A stretch of 11,354 nt of DNA from CAYRYU01 sp964428355 (GCA_964428355.1 CAYRYU010000157.1:1-11354), one strand, 5' to 3'; numbered from the stretch's first letter, positions 1 to 7,307 are shown. Numbers and translations: made by a program. The notes: generated by a model from the sequence alone, not told the origin.

Positions 1-1140
1 TCCTTCTCCCTGGTGCTCGACATGGTGTGCCCGACGCTCCTGATCGGCACGATTTTCCTTTCGGGACGTTTCTTCCAGATGATCCAGAACCTCCAGAGCG
101 CATATCAATCCCTGAAGGAACGCAGTCTCGAATTGGAGCGGTCCAACCTCCTGTTGGACATGCAGGTCAGGGACCTTTCCAACCTCAACGAGGCCAGCCG
201 CCGTTTCGCCTCGACCCTGGACATGGAGTTCCTCGCCCGCGAGATCCTCCACACCTTCCAGATGCATGTCGGGGCTTCGCGTGGCTTGATTTCCTTCGTC
301 GAGCAGGAGAACGACTCGCTCCAGACCATCACCTATACCGGTATGTCGGAGGAGGAGTCCCGGCTTCTCATGTTCGAGCCCAGAGTCGCGAAGAGCATCG
401 GCCGGCTCCTGGAGGAGCGCGCGATCATCTCGGACAGGGGCGGGGAGTGGTTCACCCGTTTCATTCCCCTTCAGCTCGGTTCGAAGCTCTGGGGCGCGGT
501 CCTGTTGAAGGAGGATTCCCCGCAATTGGTTCAGGAGGAAAGGATAAACTTCTGGTCGACCCTTTCCGGACTCGCTTCGACCGCGCTCGAAAACGCCCGC
601 CTGTACAACCTTGCCACGGTCGACAATCTCACGCGCCTGTATGTCCGACGCTATTTCCAGTTTCAGATCGAGCAGGAGTTCAAGCGGGCGAGACGGTACC
701 GTCACAGACTCGCTCTTCTCATGACCGACATCGACCATTTCAAGACCTTCAACGATACCTACGGCCACCAGCAGGGGGACGTCGTCCTGCGCGAAGTGGC
801 GGCGGCAGCCAAGCGGTCCCTGCGTGAGATCGACATCGCATGCCGCTACGGCGGAGAGGAATTCAGCATCGTCCTCCCCGAAACCGATCTGACCGGAGCC
901 ATTATCGCCGCGGAACGGATCCGGCGGAACGTCGAGGAGCTTCTCGTGGCCAGGATCTCCTCGGAAGGGGAGCCCCTCAAGGTGACCCTCAGCGTCGGAA
1001 TCGCTTCTTTCCCCGACCATTCCCCCACAACATCCGAGGAAATGATCAAGATCGCCGACGGAGCGCTGTACCGGGCCAAGGCCAAAGGCCGGAACCGGGT
1101 CGAGACGGACGAGGGGAAGCCCGACGCCTGGGGCGCCTGA
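1..1140 (+). CDS. GAF-GGDEF diguanylate cyclase, 5' end missing
   Basis: The 3' part of a protein that probably makes cyclic di-GMP from two GTP. The frame is open from base 1, so the true start lies upstream; residues here are counted from the GTG at 13. A hydrophobic segment (about residues 1-22) looks like the last membrane helix. A Leu/Glu/Arg-rich helix that looks like a coiled coil follows (about 23-65), then a GAF-like sensor domain (about 68-200), then a GGDEF domain (about 205-365). The catalytic motif is GGEEF at 280-284. The metal-binding Asp lies in DIDHFK (239-244), with the YGHQQGD element after it. The product-inhibition I-site RxxD is present as REID at 271-274, five residues before GGEEF. 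All key cyclase residues are intact, so activity with feedback inhibition is likely. The GAF ligand cannot be told. The gene converges on a polysaccharide deacetylase, which fits c-di-GMP control of surface polysaccharide but does not prove it. Confidence 0.93.
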   Translation, partial: SFSLVLDMVCPTLLIGTIFLSGRFFQMIQNLQSAYQSLKERSLELERSNLLLDMQVRDLSNLNEASRRFASTLDMEFLAREILHTFQMHVGASRGLISFVEQENDSLQTITYTGMSEEESRLLMFEPRVAKSIGRLLEERAIISDRGGEWFTRFIPLQLGSKLWGAVLLKEDSPQLVQEERINFWSTLSGLASTALENARLYNLATVDNLTRLYVRRYFQFQIEQEFKRARRYRHRLALLMTDIDHFKTFNDTYGHQQGDVVLREVAAAAKRSLREIDIACRYGGEEFSIVLPETDLTGAIIAAERIRRNVEELLVARISSEGEPLKVTLSVGIASFPDHSPTTSEEMIKIADGALYRAKAKGRNRVETDEGKPDAWGA

Positions 1141-1163
1141 AACGCCTCCTCCTATGACCAGGG

Positions 1164-1180
1164 CCCCGGGAAATCCGGGG
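1164..1180. terminator. Hairpin between convergent genes (possible bidirectional terminator)
   Basis: A perfect 6-bp inverted repeat, CCCCGG / CCGGGG with a 5-nt loop, sits in the 45-bp gap between the convergent GGDEF and deacetylase stop codons. No T-tract follows on either strand, so it is not a classical intrinsic terminator. Its position is the main argument that it helps end both transcripts. Confidence 0.35.
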
Positions 1181-1185
1181 AAGGG

Positions 1186-2328
1186 TCAGTCGATCGTGAA
1201 GAGCCATCCGCACTGCGAAGTCGTTCCGGTTCGCAGGTCGCGGACGTAGATGTCGATGAAATGTTGTCCCCTTCTCAGGTTCCCATGCACGTTTCCGGTC
1301 AGCTGCCGTGTGGCGGGGTCGAAGGCGAAATCGATGGTTCCTCCCGTGACCTTGGCGTTGAGGACATAATTCTGCGGGGAGTAATCGACCAGGGTGGGAA
1401 GGGTGCATTTCATGGTCGTCAGGCGGGAAAGGACTTCGCCCGGTCGTGGGCTGGCGGCCCCGACTTCCAGATAGCCCATCTCGAGGCGGATCACGAACTT
1501 CTCTGGGGAATCGGTCCGGTAGACTACCTGCCTTTTCACACGGAAAGGGTCGATGGAGTGGGAGTTTCCGCCGCCATCGACGGTGAAGGCTCCCGAGTAT
1601 CCCGCTTCCACGGCTATCTTCTCGGTTTCCTCCGTGTAGATTCCATAGGGCCAGACCATGAAATCGACCGGTTCCCGGGTTTTCTCCCTGATGATCTTCC
1701 GGGCTTCCGCGATCTCCCGTTGCAGGAAGGCCTTTTTTTCACCCGGGTCGGATGGAGTCTTCCAAAGGTCCGCATGGGAAAGTGAATGACACTCGACCGA
1801 CCAGCCCCCATCGATCATTTCTCTGATCATGGCCCAGGAAAGACCGCCCGGAGAGTCGATGAACCGTGGATATACGCAGACAACGCCCACGAAACCGAAC
1901 TCCTTCATGATGGGGAAAGCGTAATCGTAGACGCCCCTGAATCCGTCATCGAAAGTGATGAGTGCGACCTTCCGGACGAATTCCTCCCGGTTCTGGACGG
2001 CTTTCAGAAAGGTTTTCGAGTTGATCGTGGTGAATCCCAGCGCCTTCATGCGGGCAATCTGGTCGCGGAAATCGGCGGACGAGATCTGGAACTGGCCTGT
2101 CGGTTTCGGGATGACCTGGTGGTAACAGAGGACGGGGATGGTGGATGCCGCCAGGGGAGAGCATCCCGCCAGAAAAGCCGGAAGCAGGAGGAGAAGGCGG
2201 ATGGCAAATGGGGAACGGGGGAAAAAAAACAGGCTGCATTTGCATGCAGCCCAATCAAGGAAAGGAATGATTGAAAGACAACTGACGGATGTCCGTACAG
2301 TCTCGGGGGCTGTTTGCGCAATATTCAT
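1186..2328 (-). CDS. Polysaccharide deacetylase, lipoprotein-like, PgaB/IcaB type
   Basis: Predicted carbohydrate esterase family 4 (NodB-homology) enzyme that removes N-acetyl groups from a polysaccharide, probably at the outer cell envelope. Numbering is for the 380-residue product from the ATG at 2328. A hydrophobic stretch of Leu residues ends in a lipobox (LAGC, Cys56), so lipid anchoring is expected. Catalytic motif 1 is TFDDG (125-129), the metal-binding HxxxH is HSLSH (181-185), and WPYG is at 226-229. The order and the early VLCYH segment resemble the N-domain of PgaB. The last 80 residues look like a beta-rich accessory domain. The chosen ATG has GAGG five bases upstream on the minus strand, but it leaves an unusually long N-region before the signal helix. 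A further in-frame ATG lies at 2409. The DNA between 2328 and the signal segment contains a terminator-like hairpin, so the true start could be later and non-canonical, or a base error may exist in the T8 run. Confidence 0.85.
   Translation of the reverse strand: MNIAQTAPETVRTSVSCLSIIPFLDWAACKCSLFFFPRSPFAIRLLLLLPAFLAGCSPLAASTIPVLCYHQVIPKPTGQFQISSADFRDQIARMKALGFTTINSKTFLKAVQNREEFVRKVALITFDDGFRGVYDYAFPIMKEFGFVGVVCVYPRFIDSPGGLSWAMIREMIDGGWSVECHSLSHADLWKTPSDPGEKKAFLQREIAEARKIIREKTREPVDFMVWPYGIYTEETEKIAVEAGYSGAFTVDGGGNSHSIDPFRVKRQVVYRTDSPEKFVIRLEMGYLEVGAASPRPGEVLSRLTTMKCTLPTLVDYSPQNYVLNAKVTGGTIDFAFDPATRQLTGNVHGNLRRGQHFIDIYVRDLRTGTTSQCGWLFTID
2222..2251 (-). terminator. Terminator-like hairpin with U8 tract in the deacetylase leader
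   Basis: On the minus strand GGCTGCAT, loop GCAA (a GNRA tetraloop) and ATGCAGCC form a perfect 8-bp stem. UG and then eight U follow. This is the shape of a rho-independent terminator. It lies about 190 nt downstream of the hfq terminator and just before the codons of the deacetylase signal peptide, so it could be an attenuator, the end of a small RNA, or chance structure inside the coding region. Confidence 0.5.
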
Positions 2329-2440
2329 GCCAGCCTCGACAAGGCGTTTCTGTTGAAAATCTGTCCAGAAAGGAAGCAACGGAGGGAGTCCTGCAAAAAA
2401 ACTACACACCTCTCGGGAACCCTTTGTTCAAAATATGGAC

Positions 2441-2478
2441 AAAAAACCAACCCGGGGAACAAGGTCTTTCCCCGGGTT
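2441..2478 (-). terminator. Intrinsic terminator of the TPR-hfq operon
   Basis: Read on the minus strand, a perfect 11-bp stem AACCCGGGGAA / TTCCCCGGGTT with an 8-nt loop is followed by GG and six T (A6 at 2441-2446 on the plus strand). It begins about 30 nt after the hfq stop codon. Stem length, GC content and U-tract make this a confident rho-independent terminator for hfq and the TPR gene upstream of it. Confidence 0.88.
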
Positions 2479-2510
2479 CGGTTGGGGGCAGGATCGATGG
2501 GGAACCCCGT

Positions 2511-2738
2511 TCAGCCCGCGGATGTAGGCATGGCGAAGTTGTCCGGGAGCTGGATGGTCGAAACGGCATGCTTGTAGATGAGCTGCTTCTTCCCTTCCGA
2601 CTCGAGAAGGATCACGAACGTGTCGAAATCCAGGACCGTTCCCTGGATCTGGAAACCCTTCATCAGGAATATCTTTACCGGTTCCGCCTTGTTCTTCAAC
2701 AAAAGAAGGATGTTATCCTGGATATTGATCGCAGCCAT
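2511..2738 (-). CDS. hfq: RNA chaperone Hfq
   Basis: Sm-like hexameric RNA chaperone that pairs small RNAs with mRNAs and affects their stability and translation in the cytoplasm. The 75-residue product has the full Hfq fold: an N-terminal helix with Q7 and D8, Sm1 (VKIFLMKGF onward, with F41 in DFDTFVILL) and Sm2 with Y55-K56-H57 followed by AVSTI. These are the proximal-face U-rich RNA-binding residues known from E. coli Hfq. The C-terminal tail is very short (about 12 residues), so the long disordered tail of enterobacterial Hfq is absent. The ATG is preceded by GGAGG with a 7-nt spacer inside the end of the TPR gene, and it overlaps that gene's stop as TAATG, implying translational coupling. 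The frame stays open far upstream, but that extension overlaps the TPR gene and is not real. In many bacteria hfq follows miaA; it does not here. Confidence 0.96.
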   Translation of the reverse strand: MAAINIQDNILLLLKNKAEPVKIFLMKGFQIQGTVLDFDTFVILLESEGKKQLIYKHAVSTIQLPDNFAMPTSAG

Positions 2739-5700
2739 TACTGCTCCTCCTGTTTCTTCCCGTTGTTTCGAGGTTCGGGGTTCGGGGTTGCTTCCTCCCG
2801 GTCTTTGTGGAAGGAACAGGAAACCGAACCATTTTCCTCCAATCGAAATTCGCCATTCTTCTGGCAAGGGAGAATATTGTAATCCAAAAGAAGTCTTTTT
2901 ATCAACCCCTTTCCGATTTTCTCGCGGAACTTCGGTGGCAGGTTCTTGTTTATCTCTTCGAGGCGTTTCCGGGAAAGTCGACATCGCCTCTCCTGGCCGA
3001 CGACGAAGGGAACGAACCCCGATCCGATGTGCTGCTCGCATTCCAGGGTCCCGGAGTAGGGGTTGAAGGTGACCTTGCCCTGAGTGGGACAGACTTCCTG
3101 GAGGCGTTCCAGATCCTGGCCATAGGTGAGCCGGCGCGCCATGCAAACGAGTTTGTCGATCCGTGGTTTGAAAGGAAGGGCGAAAATCCACAACCGGTCC
3201 TTCAACGTCCTGTATAACTCAACGATGCCGGCATACCCGATCTTCACCTGGACGCATTCCGGCGCGGCCTTGACCTGGAGTTCGGTCCCGATACCGATCT
3301 GGCCGAGGAGGAACTTGAAGAAGAACATCTGGTCGGCGAGGATCTTCATGAACTTCTGGTCGACCTTGGTGGCGGGCCTGAGGTGCCAGGTTTCCCGGAT
3401 TATGCTTCCTTCCTTCCAGCTCTGGGAGACCGCGGCGGTATATGGCCAGATGGGATTCCACGAAATCAGACGGAAATAGAAGGGGGCGGTTTCGCGAAGG
3501 ACGCTCCAGTCAAGCAGGAAGCCCAGCAAAGAGACGGGCTTATAGGGGAAAGCCAGCTCAAGATCGCGCAAAAGACCGGGATCGGGCATCTCCGAGAAGC
3601 CGAAGAAGAAGCGGTTTCCACTCTGCGCGGCCCAAAGCGGTTTTCGGCCGAAAAGGACCGAGATTCCCTTCATTTCCCCGAAGTTCTTGCGTCCCTCCGA
3701 AAGAGAAATTCCGAGCCCCTGGAAATATGCCTCGAAAGCCCCCAGGGCATCGCGCTTTTCCATGCCGGGGAGCTCCACCTGGAAGACCGCCGAGGAGAAG
3801 GGAAGCCGTGCCTCGGGAAGGTAAACCGAAACCGACAGGTCCTCGAAACCTGGGAAGGGAAGCAGAAACTGGCCGAGAAACCGGAAGAATGCGGGGCCGA
3901 TGTTCATCCCCAGGGAAACATGGGGAAGTTTCGGGAAGGAAATCTCCGCGGATTCAGATTCTTCCGCCGCGCCAGGCGAGCTTGAAGTCGGCTGCTCGAT
4001 GGCTCCGGTCTGGGAGGCCGCCGATTCATCGGGCTCGAGGATGATCTCGGGCGGCGATGCCGTGGCCCCTTCCGTCGAGGATGCCGTTTCGATCGCATAG
4101 AAGGAGAAGAGGGGCTTCCCCAGATCGATCTGGTTCTTTTTCAGGCCGTCGCACAGCTTGGTGATCTCGATGGCCTTCGAAAACAGGCCTTCCTCCTGGT
4201 ACGTTCGAACGAGGCTCAGCAACTGGTTGTTGAGATGGCGTGGGTCGGCTTTCGCCCCGAACAGCTTGTGATATTCCCCCAATGACTGGAACTGCGACCT
4301 GATGGAAAAAGCGAGGTAGAGTTCCTTCTGGATATCCGAAAGGTTCGGGTCGGCCTTGAAGGCTCCTTTCAGGTAGTCCACCCCGGAATCGAATTCTCCG
4401 AGCTCCAGATAGACCTTTCCAAGGTGCAGCAGGATCTCTCCGACGTTTGGCGTGATCTGCTGGGCTTTTTTCAGGAGCCTCAAGGCTTCATCCAGATTCC
4501 CGAGGCGGAAGTTGGCCCAGCCCAGGGTGTCGATGTAGGAGGCATTCCCCGGATCGAGCTTGACGGCCTTCTTGCCCATCTCAAGGGCTTTCTGGTGGTC
4601 CCGGTCGAGTTCCGTGAGCAGGTATGCATAGTTGTTGAGGGTTTCCGCGGAAGCCGGTTTCAGGGCGATGGCCTTCTCGTACATCTCGATGGCCTTGTCA
4701 TACTGGCCACGGACGTAATAGACCGTTCCAAGATGATAATGGGGTTCATAGACGTCGGGGTTCAGGGATACCGACTTCAGGCACTCGGAGACGGCCTTCT
4801 CGTAATTCTGGTTCTTGAACGCGGCCCATCCGAGACTGTCGCGGAACCCGGCGTTGTCGGGAAGCTGATCGACCGCCCGCTGACACAGGGACTGTGCGAG
4901 TTCACGGTTGATTCCATATTCGGCATAGAGATACCCAAGATTGTTGAGAGCGTAGGGATTGTTGGGGGAAACCAGGAGGATCTTCTTGTAGACTGCCTCC
5001 TCGAGCCAGAAGGGTTCGGGCTTTCCGAGGTTCTGGTATTCCTCGTGCAAACCCATGTAGATGCTCAACAGGTGATGCTGGAGCTTTCCGTTGGAGGGAA
5101 CCGCGCCCGCCGCTTTTTCGTAAGAAACGACCGCGAGAAAGAGGGTCGGTTCATGGTTTCCGAGATTCCGGAAAGCCTGCCCCAGAACGAAGAAGAAATG
5201 CGGGTTCGCGGGGTTGCCAGCAGCCGCACGTTTCAGGTCTTCGATGGGCTTCATCGGGGCCCAGAAAGCCCCCCGGGATTCCTGGAGGAATTTGAAGAGG
5301 ATGCCTTTGAGAAGATGGTATTCCGGAATCGTCTTGAAGCCGGTTTCCGCCTCGAGGAGGAGCTCCTCGAATTTTTCATCGGGTTCGGTCTTTCCCGGCT
5401 CGGCCGGCTCGCGGGCCAGGAAGAGGCCCCGGGCGAGCAGGGCGTCGAGCCCGGGCATCCTGTCATCGGGATCGAACTTTCCCGGGGAAAAATGCTTCAG
5501 GACTATCGCCTTCAGCTCTTCATGGCGGTTGGCTGGAGAGAGACGGATGAGGTTCATCCAGGCGAAGAAGGCATGGAAATGGTGCAGGGGTTTCTGGGAA
5601 TTTTCCGAAAGGTATTTTTTCAGGAGCTGGAAATTGAAATCGGGTTGTTTGTCCCTTTCGTATCTAACCTCATCGCCTCCGAACAACGGCAGCCCGAAAT

Positions 5701-5797
5701 CGAACTCGAGGTTCGCCCCCATTACCACTGACGAGGACAGGAACCCCATGCAGGTCATCAACAGCAGGATCGAAAAAATCCCTACTCGCTTTGTCAT
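2738..5797 (-). CDS. Large secreted TPR-repeat protein with C-terminal Cys/His motifs
   Basis: A 1019-residue exported protein of unknown function. Residues 1-28 form a signal peptide: a Lys-Arg start, a hydrophobic core and a likely cut after MGA. An N-terminal helical part (about 60-270) leads into at least five TPR units (about 280-490) carrying typical NNLGYLY, DSLGWA, YDKAIEMYEKAI and DTLGWA signatures. A Ser/Glu/Ala/Pro-rich linker (about 570-620) looks disordered. A 270-residue region follows, rich in aromatic and hydrophobic residues; I do not recognise it firmly and DUF3352-like is only a guess. Near the C-terminus two matching motifs, C-x3-G-x12-C-x2-H at 903-923 and a one-residue shorter version at 978-997, suggest paired metal-binding or disulphide modules. 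The ATG at 5797 was chosen over the GTG at 5818 because GGGGAGG lies six bases before it. TPRs imply protein-protein scaffolding, perhaps periplasmic. The gene is first in an operon with hfq, whose ATG overlaps its TAA. Confidence 0.85.
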   Translation of the reverse strand: MTKRVGIFSILLLMTCMGFLSSSVVMGANLEFDFGLPLFGGDEVRYERDKQPDFNFQLLKKYLSENSQKPLHHFHAFFAWMNLIRLSPANRHEELKAIVLKHFSPGKFDPDDRMPGLDALLARGLFLAREPAEPGKTEPDEKFEELLLEAETGFKTIPEYHLLKGILFKFLQESRGAFWAPMKPIEDLKRAAAGNPANPHFFFVLGQAFRNLGNHEPTLFLAVVSYEKAAGAVPSNGKLQHHLLSIYMGLHEEYQNLGKPEPFWLEEAVYKKILLVSPNNPYALNNLGYLYAEYGINRELAQSLCQRAVDQLPDNAGFRDSLGWAAFKNQNYEKAVSECLKSVSLNPDVYEPHYHLGTVYYVRGQYDKAIEMYEKAIALKPASAETLNNYAYLLTELDRDHQKALEMGKKAVKLDPGNASYIDTLGWANFRLGNLDEALRLLKKAQQITPNVGEILLHLGKVYLELGEFDSGVDYLKGAFKADPNLSDIQKELYLAFSIRSQFQSLGEYHKLFGAKADPRHLNNQLLSLVRTYQEEGLFSKAIEITKLCDGLKKNQIDLGKPLFSFYAIETASSTEGATASPPEIILEPDESAASQTGAIEQPTSSSPGAAEESESAEISFPKLPHVSLGMNIGPAFFRFLGQFLLPFPGFEDLSVSVYLPEARLPFSSAVFQVELPGMEKRDALGAFEAYFQGLGISLSEGRKNFGEMKGISVLFGRKPLWAAQSGNRFFFGFSEMPDPGLLRDLELAFPYKPVSLLGFLLDWSVLRETAPFYFRLISWNPIWPYTAAVSQSWKEGSIIRETWHLRPATKVDQKFMKILADQMFFFKFLLGQIGIGTELQVKAAPECVQVKIGYAGIVELYRTLKDRLWIFALPFKPRIDKLVCMARRLTYGQDLERLQEVCPTQGKVTFNPYSGTLECEQHIGSGFVPFVVGQERRCRLSRKRLEEINKNLPPKFREKIGKGLIKRLLLDYNILPCQKNGEFRLEENGSVSCSFHKDREEATPNPEPRNNGKKQEEQ

Positions 5798-5839
5798 TCG
5801 GCACCTCCCCGGAATCACCCGGCCCAGGAATCTGGGATC

Positions 5840-5868
5840 ATTATAGTTTCATCCCGACGACAGGACAA
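5840..5868 (-). promoter_or_regulatory. Sigma70-type promoter of the TPR-hfq operon
   Basis: On the minus strand a perfect -10 box TATAAT (5840-5845) follows TTGTCC (5863-5868, 4 of 6 matches to TTGACA) with the optimal 17-bp spacer. Transcription should begin near 5833, giving a leader of about 36 nt before the TPR ATG. A small inverted repeat, CCCAG-4 nt-CTGGG at 5823-5836, lies at the predicted start site and could be an operator or a 5' hairpin. No experimental start is known. Confidence 0.72.
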
Positions 5869-5888
5869 TAGGAAAAACCAACTTTGCC

Positions 5889-5988
5889 NNNNNNNNNNNN
5901 NNNNNNNNNNNNNNNNNNNNNNNNNNNNNNNNNNNNNNNNNNNNNNNNNNNNNNNNNNNNNNNNNNNNNNNNNNNNNNNNNNNNNNNN
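5889..5988. other. Assembly gap (100 N) inside or after the PP-loop gene
   Basis: Exactly 100 unknown bases, the standard placeholder for a gap of undefined length. It removes most of the PP-loop ATPase gene and possibly other genes. The 48 bases on its left (5841-5888) carry an open minus-strand frame of about 15 codons ending at 5841. That could be the tail of the PP-loop protein or of another gene; the frame across the gap means nothing. Confidence 0.97.
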
Positions 5989-6230
5989 TGCGCGCACGGA
6001 CAGGCGGCGGGGGGAGGAACGTGCAGAAGCGTGATCGAGGGGGAGGGGAGGCCGAGTTGGTGGGCGGCCAGAAGGAGGGCGGTCAATGCCAGGCTGTCTT
6101 TTCCCCCGGAAACTCCGACCCCGATCCTTTGTCCGGGGTTCCAGAGGGAGTGGTCACGGCAGAGTGTCGCAACCGTCCTGGCTATCGCGAGAGCGGAGGG
6201 AATAGCGTTCGACGGGATGTGGAAGATCAC
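5989..6230 (-). CDS. PP-loop ATPase, TtcA/TilS-like tRNA modification enzyme, truncated by gap
   Basis: N-terminal 80 residues of an adenine-nucleotide alpha-hydrolase (PP-loop) protein. The signature SGGKDS lies at residues 41-46 within the strand-loop GVGVSGGKDSLAL; it binds the pyrophosphate of ATP during substrate adenylation. The preceding helix and turn (HSLWNPGQRI) resemble TtcA-type tRNA 2-thiocytidine synthases more than TilS, but the diagnostic cysteines of TtcA would lie in the gap, so the assignment stays at family level. The GTG start is inferred: it begins 13 nt after the stop of the DUF362 gene with a weak AAAGAG upstream, and no ATG is available in this spacing. The two genes probably share a transcript. 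The 3' end is lost in the N run. TtcA itself is a 4Fe-4S enzyme, which makes the ferredoxin-like neighbour suggestive but no more. Confidence 0.8.
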
Positions 6231-6243
6231 TTCGAACTCTTTG

Positions 6244-7281
6244 TCAGACCTTCACCAGGTCGAAAGCCCTTTTCCCCATGCCCAGCCTTTCCCCGAAATC
6301 CAGGATCTCCCTGCCGCGGGGAAAGACCTTCCGTCCCGCGTGCTCGTCAAGGAGGTCGAGAGAAGCCTTGTCGACCGCGACAGGATCGGTGGAAGCGAGG
6401 ATTCCGACATCGGGGGTGATTGTTGCCATCTTCATCCCGAGGCAGTCACACCCGCTGGTGACGTTCATGATGAAGTTCAGGTAGATGTTATGCTTCCCCA
6501 ACTGGGCGGCGAAAGCATACTCGGCAAGCTTTTCGGTGAAGTCCCGCGCTAGGAGAAAGAGAAAGTAGTTCGTGTGTATGGCGTGGAAAGGGCAGATGCC
6601 GATGCAACCGGCGCATCCGATACACTTTTTGGGATCGATCCTGGCCCACCATTTCCCGATCCGGATCGCGCCGGCGGGGCACACCTTTCGGCAGGCACCG
6701 CATTTCCGGCAGAAAAGAGGAAGGATGAAAGGTTTGACGGACTGGTGCTGAGCCAACTTTCCCCCTCGGGATGCGCATCCCATCGCGAGCTGCTTCATGG
6801 CACCGCCAAACCCGGACAGGGTGTGCCCCTTGAAATGGGCAACGAAGATCATCTGCGGGTATCTGGCCATCCCGGCGGCGATCATGCAGGATTTGAAATG
6901 ACGGCCCTCGATCTTCACCTCATGGAAATCCTGGCCGATCTCCCCGTCCGCGATTTCGACGGGAAGGCGAATGAAACCATGCTCGGCGGCGGTTTTCAGG
7001 TGATTTGTCCGGTTGGATCGTTGGCCCATGTAAAGGACATTCGTTTCAATGAAGCATGATTCGAGCCCCCGCTCTTGCAGGGAATCGATGATGCCGTCGA
7101 AACATCCGGCAGGGATGTATGTCTGGTTGCCCTTCTCCCCGAAATGTACCTTGAGGGGGACTTTGGATTCGAACCGGGTCCGCTCGTCTTCCACAAGGGT
7201 TTCGAAAACCTTCCGTGCCGCGGAACCGGCTTCGGATGGAGAAACACTGCCAGAAAACGGATGAAAAAAGACCCGGGCCAT
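6244..7281 (-). CDS. DUF362 family protein with two 4Fe-4S ferredoxin motifs
   Basis: A 345-residue cytoplasmic iron-sulphur protein of the DUF362 family, whose biochemical role is not established. The N-terminal half carries conserved DUF362 segments (an ETNVLY strand near 79-84 and KGHTLSGFGGAMK at 151-163). Two ferredoxin-type motifs C-x2-C-x2-C-x3-C-P follow, at Cys191/194/197/201 and Cys220/223/226/230, so two 4Fe-4S clusters are expected, suited to electron transfer. The C-terminal part has the family's GCDC (277-280) and ASTDPVAVDKASLD (296-309) elements. All eight cluster cysteines are intact and the length is normal for the family. The ATG has a strong AGGGGGA about seven bases upstream. 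No signal peptide is seen. It is followed 13 nt later by the PP-loop gene. Its promoter is missing, presumably in the adjacent gap or just beyond it. Confidence 0.9.
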   Translation of the reverse strand: MARVFFHPFSGSVSPSEAGSAARKVFETLVEDERTRFESKVPLKVHFGEKGNQTYIPAGCFDGIIDSLQERGLESCFIETNVLYMGQRSNRTNHLKTAAEHGFIRLPVEIADGEIGQDFHEVKIEGRHFKSCMIAAGMARYPQMIFVAHFKGHTLSGFGGAMKQLAMGCASRGGKLAQHQSVKPFILPLFCRKCGACRKVCPAGAIRIGKWWARIDPKKCIGCAGCIGICPFHAIHTNYFLFLLARDFTEKLAEYAFAAQLGKHNIYLNFIMNVTSGCDCLGMKMATITPDVGILASTDPVAVDKASLDLLDEHAGRKVFPRGREILDFGERLGMGKRAFDLVKV

Positions 7282-7307
7282 GATCGTTCCCCCTACACCA
7301 TTGTTCC

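Noticed and set aside
2252..2440. Cyclic di-GMP (GEMM) riboswitch ahead of the deacetylase
   Set aside because: The GCGCAAACAGCC segment first looked similar, but the paired stems and the conserved joining segments of GEMM cannot be laid out, so no class is called.
2511..3191. N-terminally extended 226-residue Hfq fusion
   Set aside because: The extra 151 residues overlap the TPR gene in another frame. Hfq has its own GGAGG and ATG at 2738, and family length is reached without the extension.
3442..4044. A 200-codon plus-strand frame inside the TPR gene
   Set aside because: Extremely Arg/Pro-rich product typical of a wrong frame in GC-rich DNA; it lies wholly within the real minus-strand gene.
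4424..5731. A 435-codon plus-strand open frame antisense to the TPR gene
   Set aside because: It mirrors the codons of the TPR gene on the other strand. Its product has no recognisable domain, while the minus strand has a signal peptide and clear TPR motifs.
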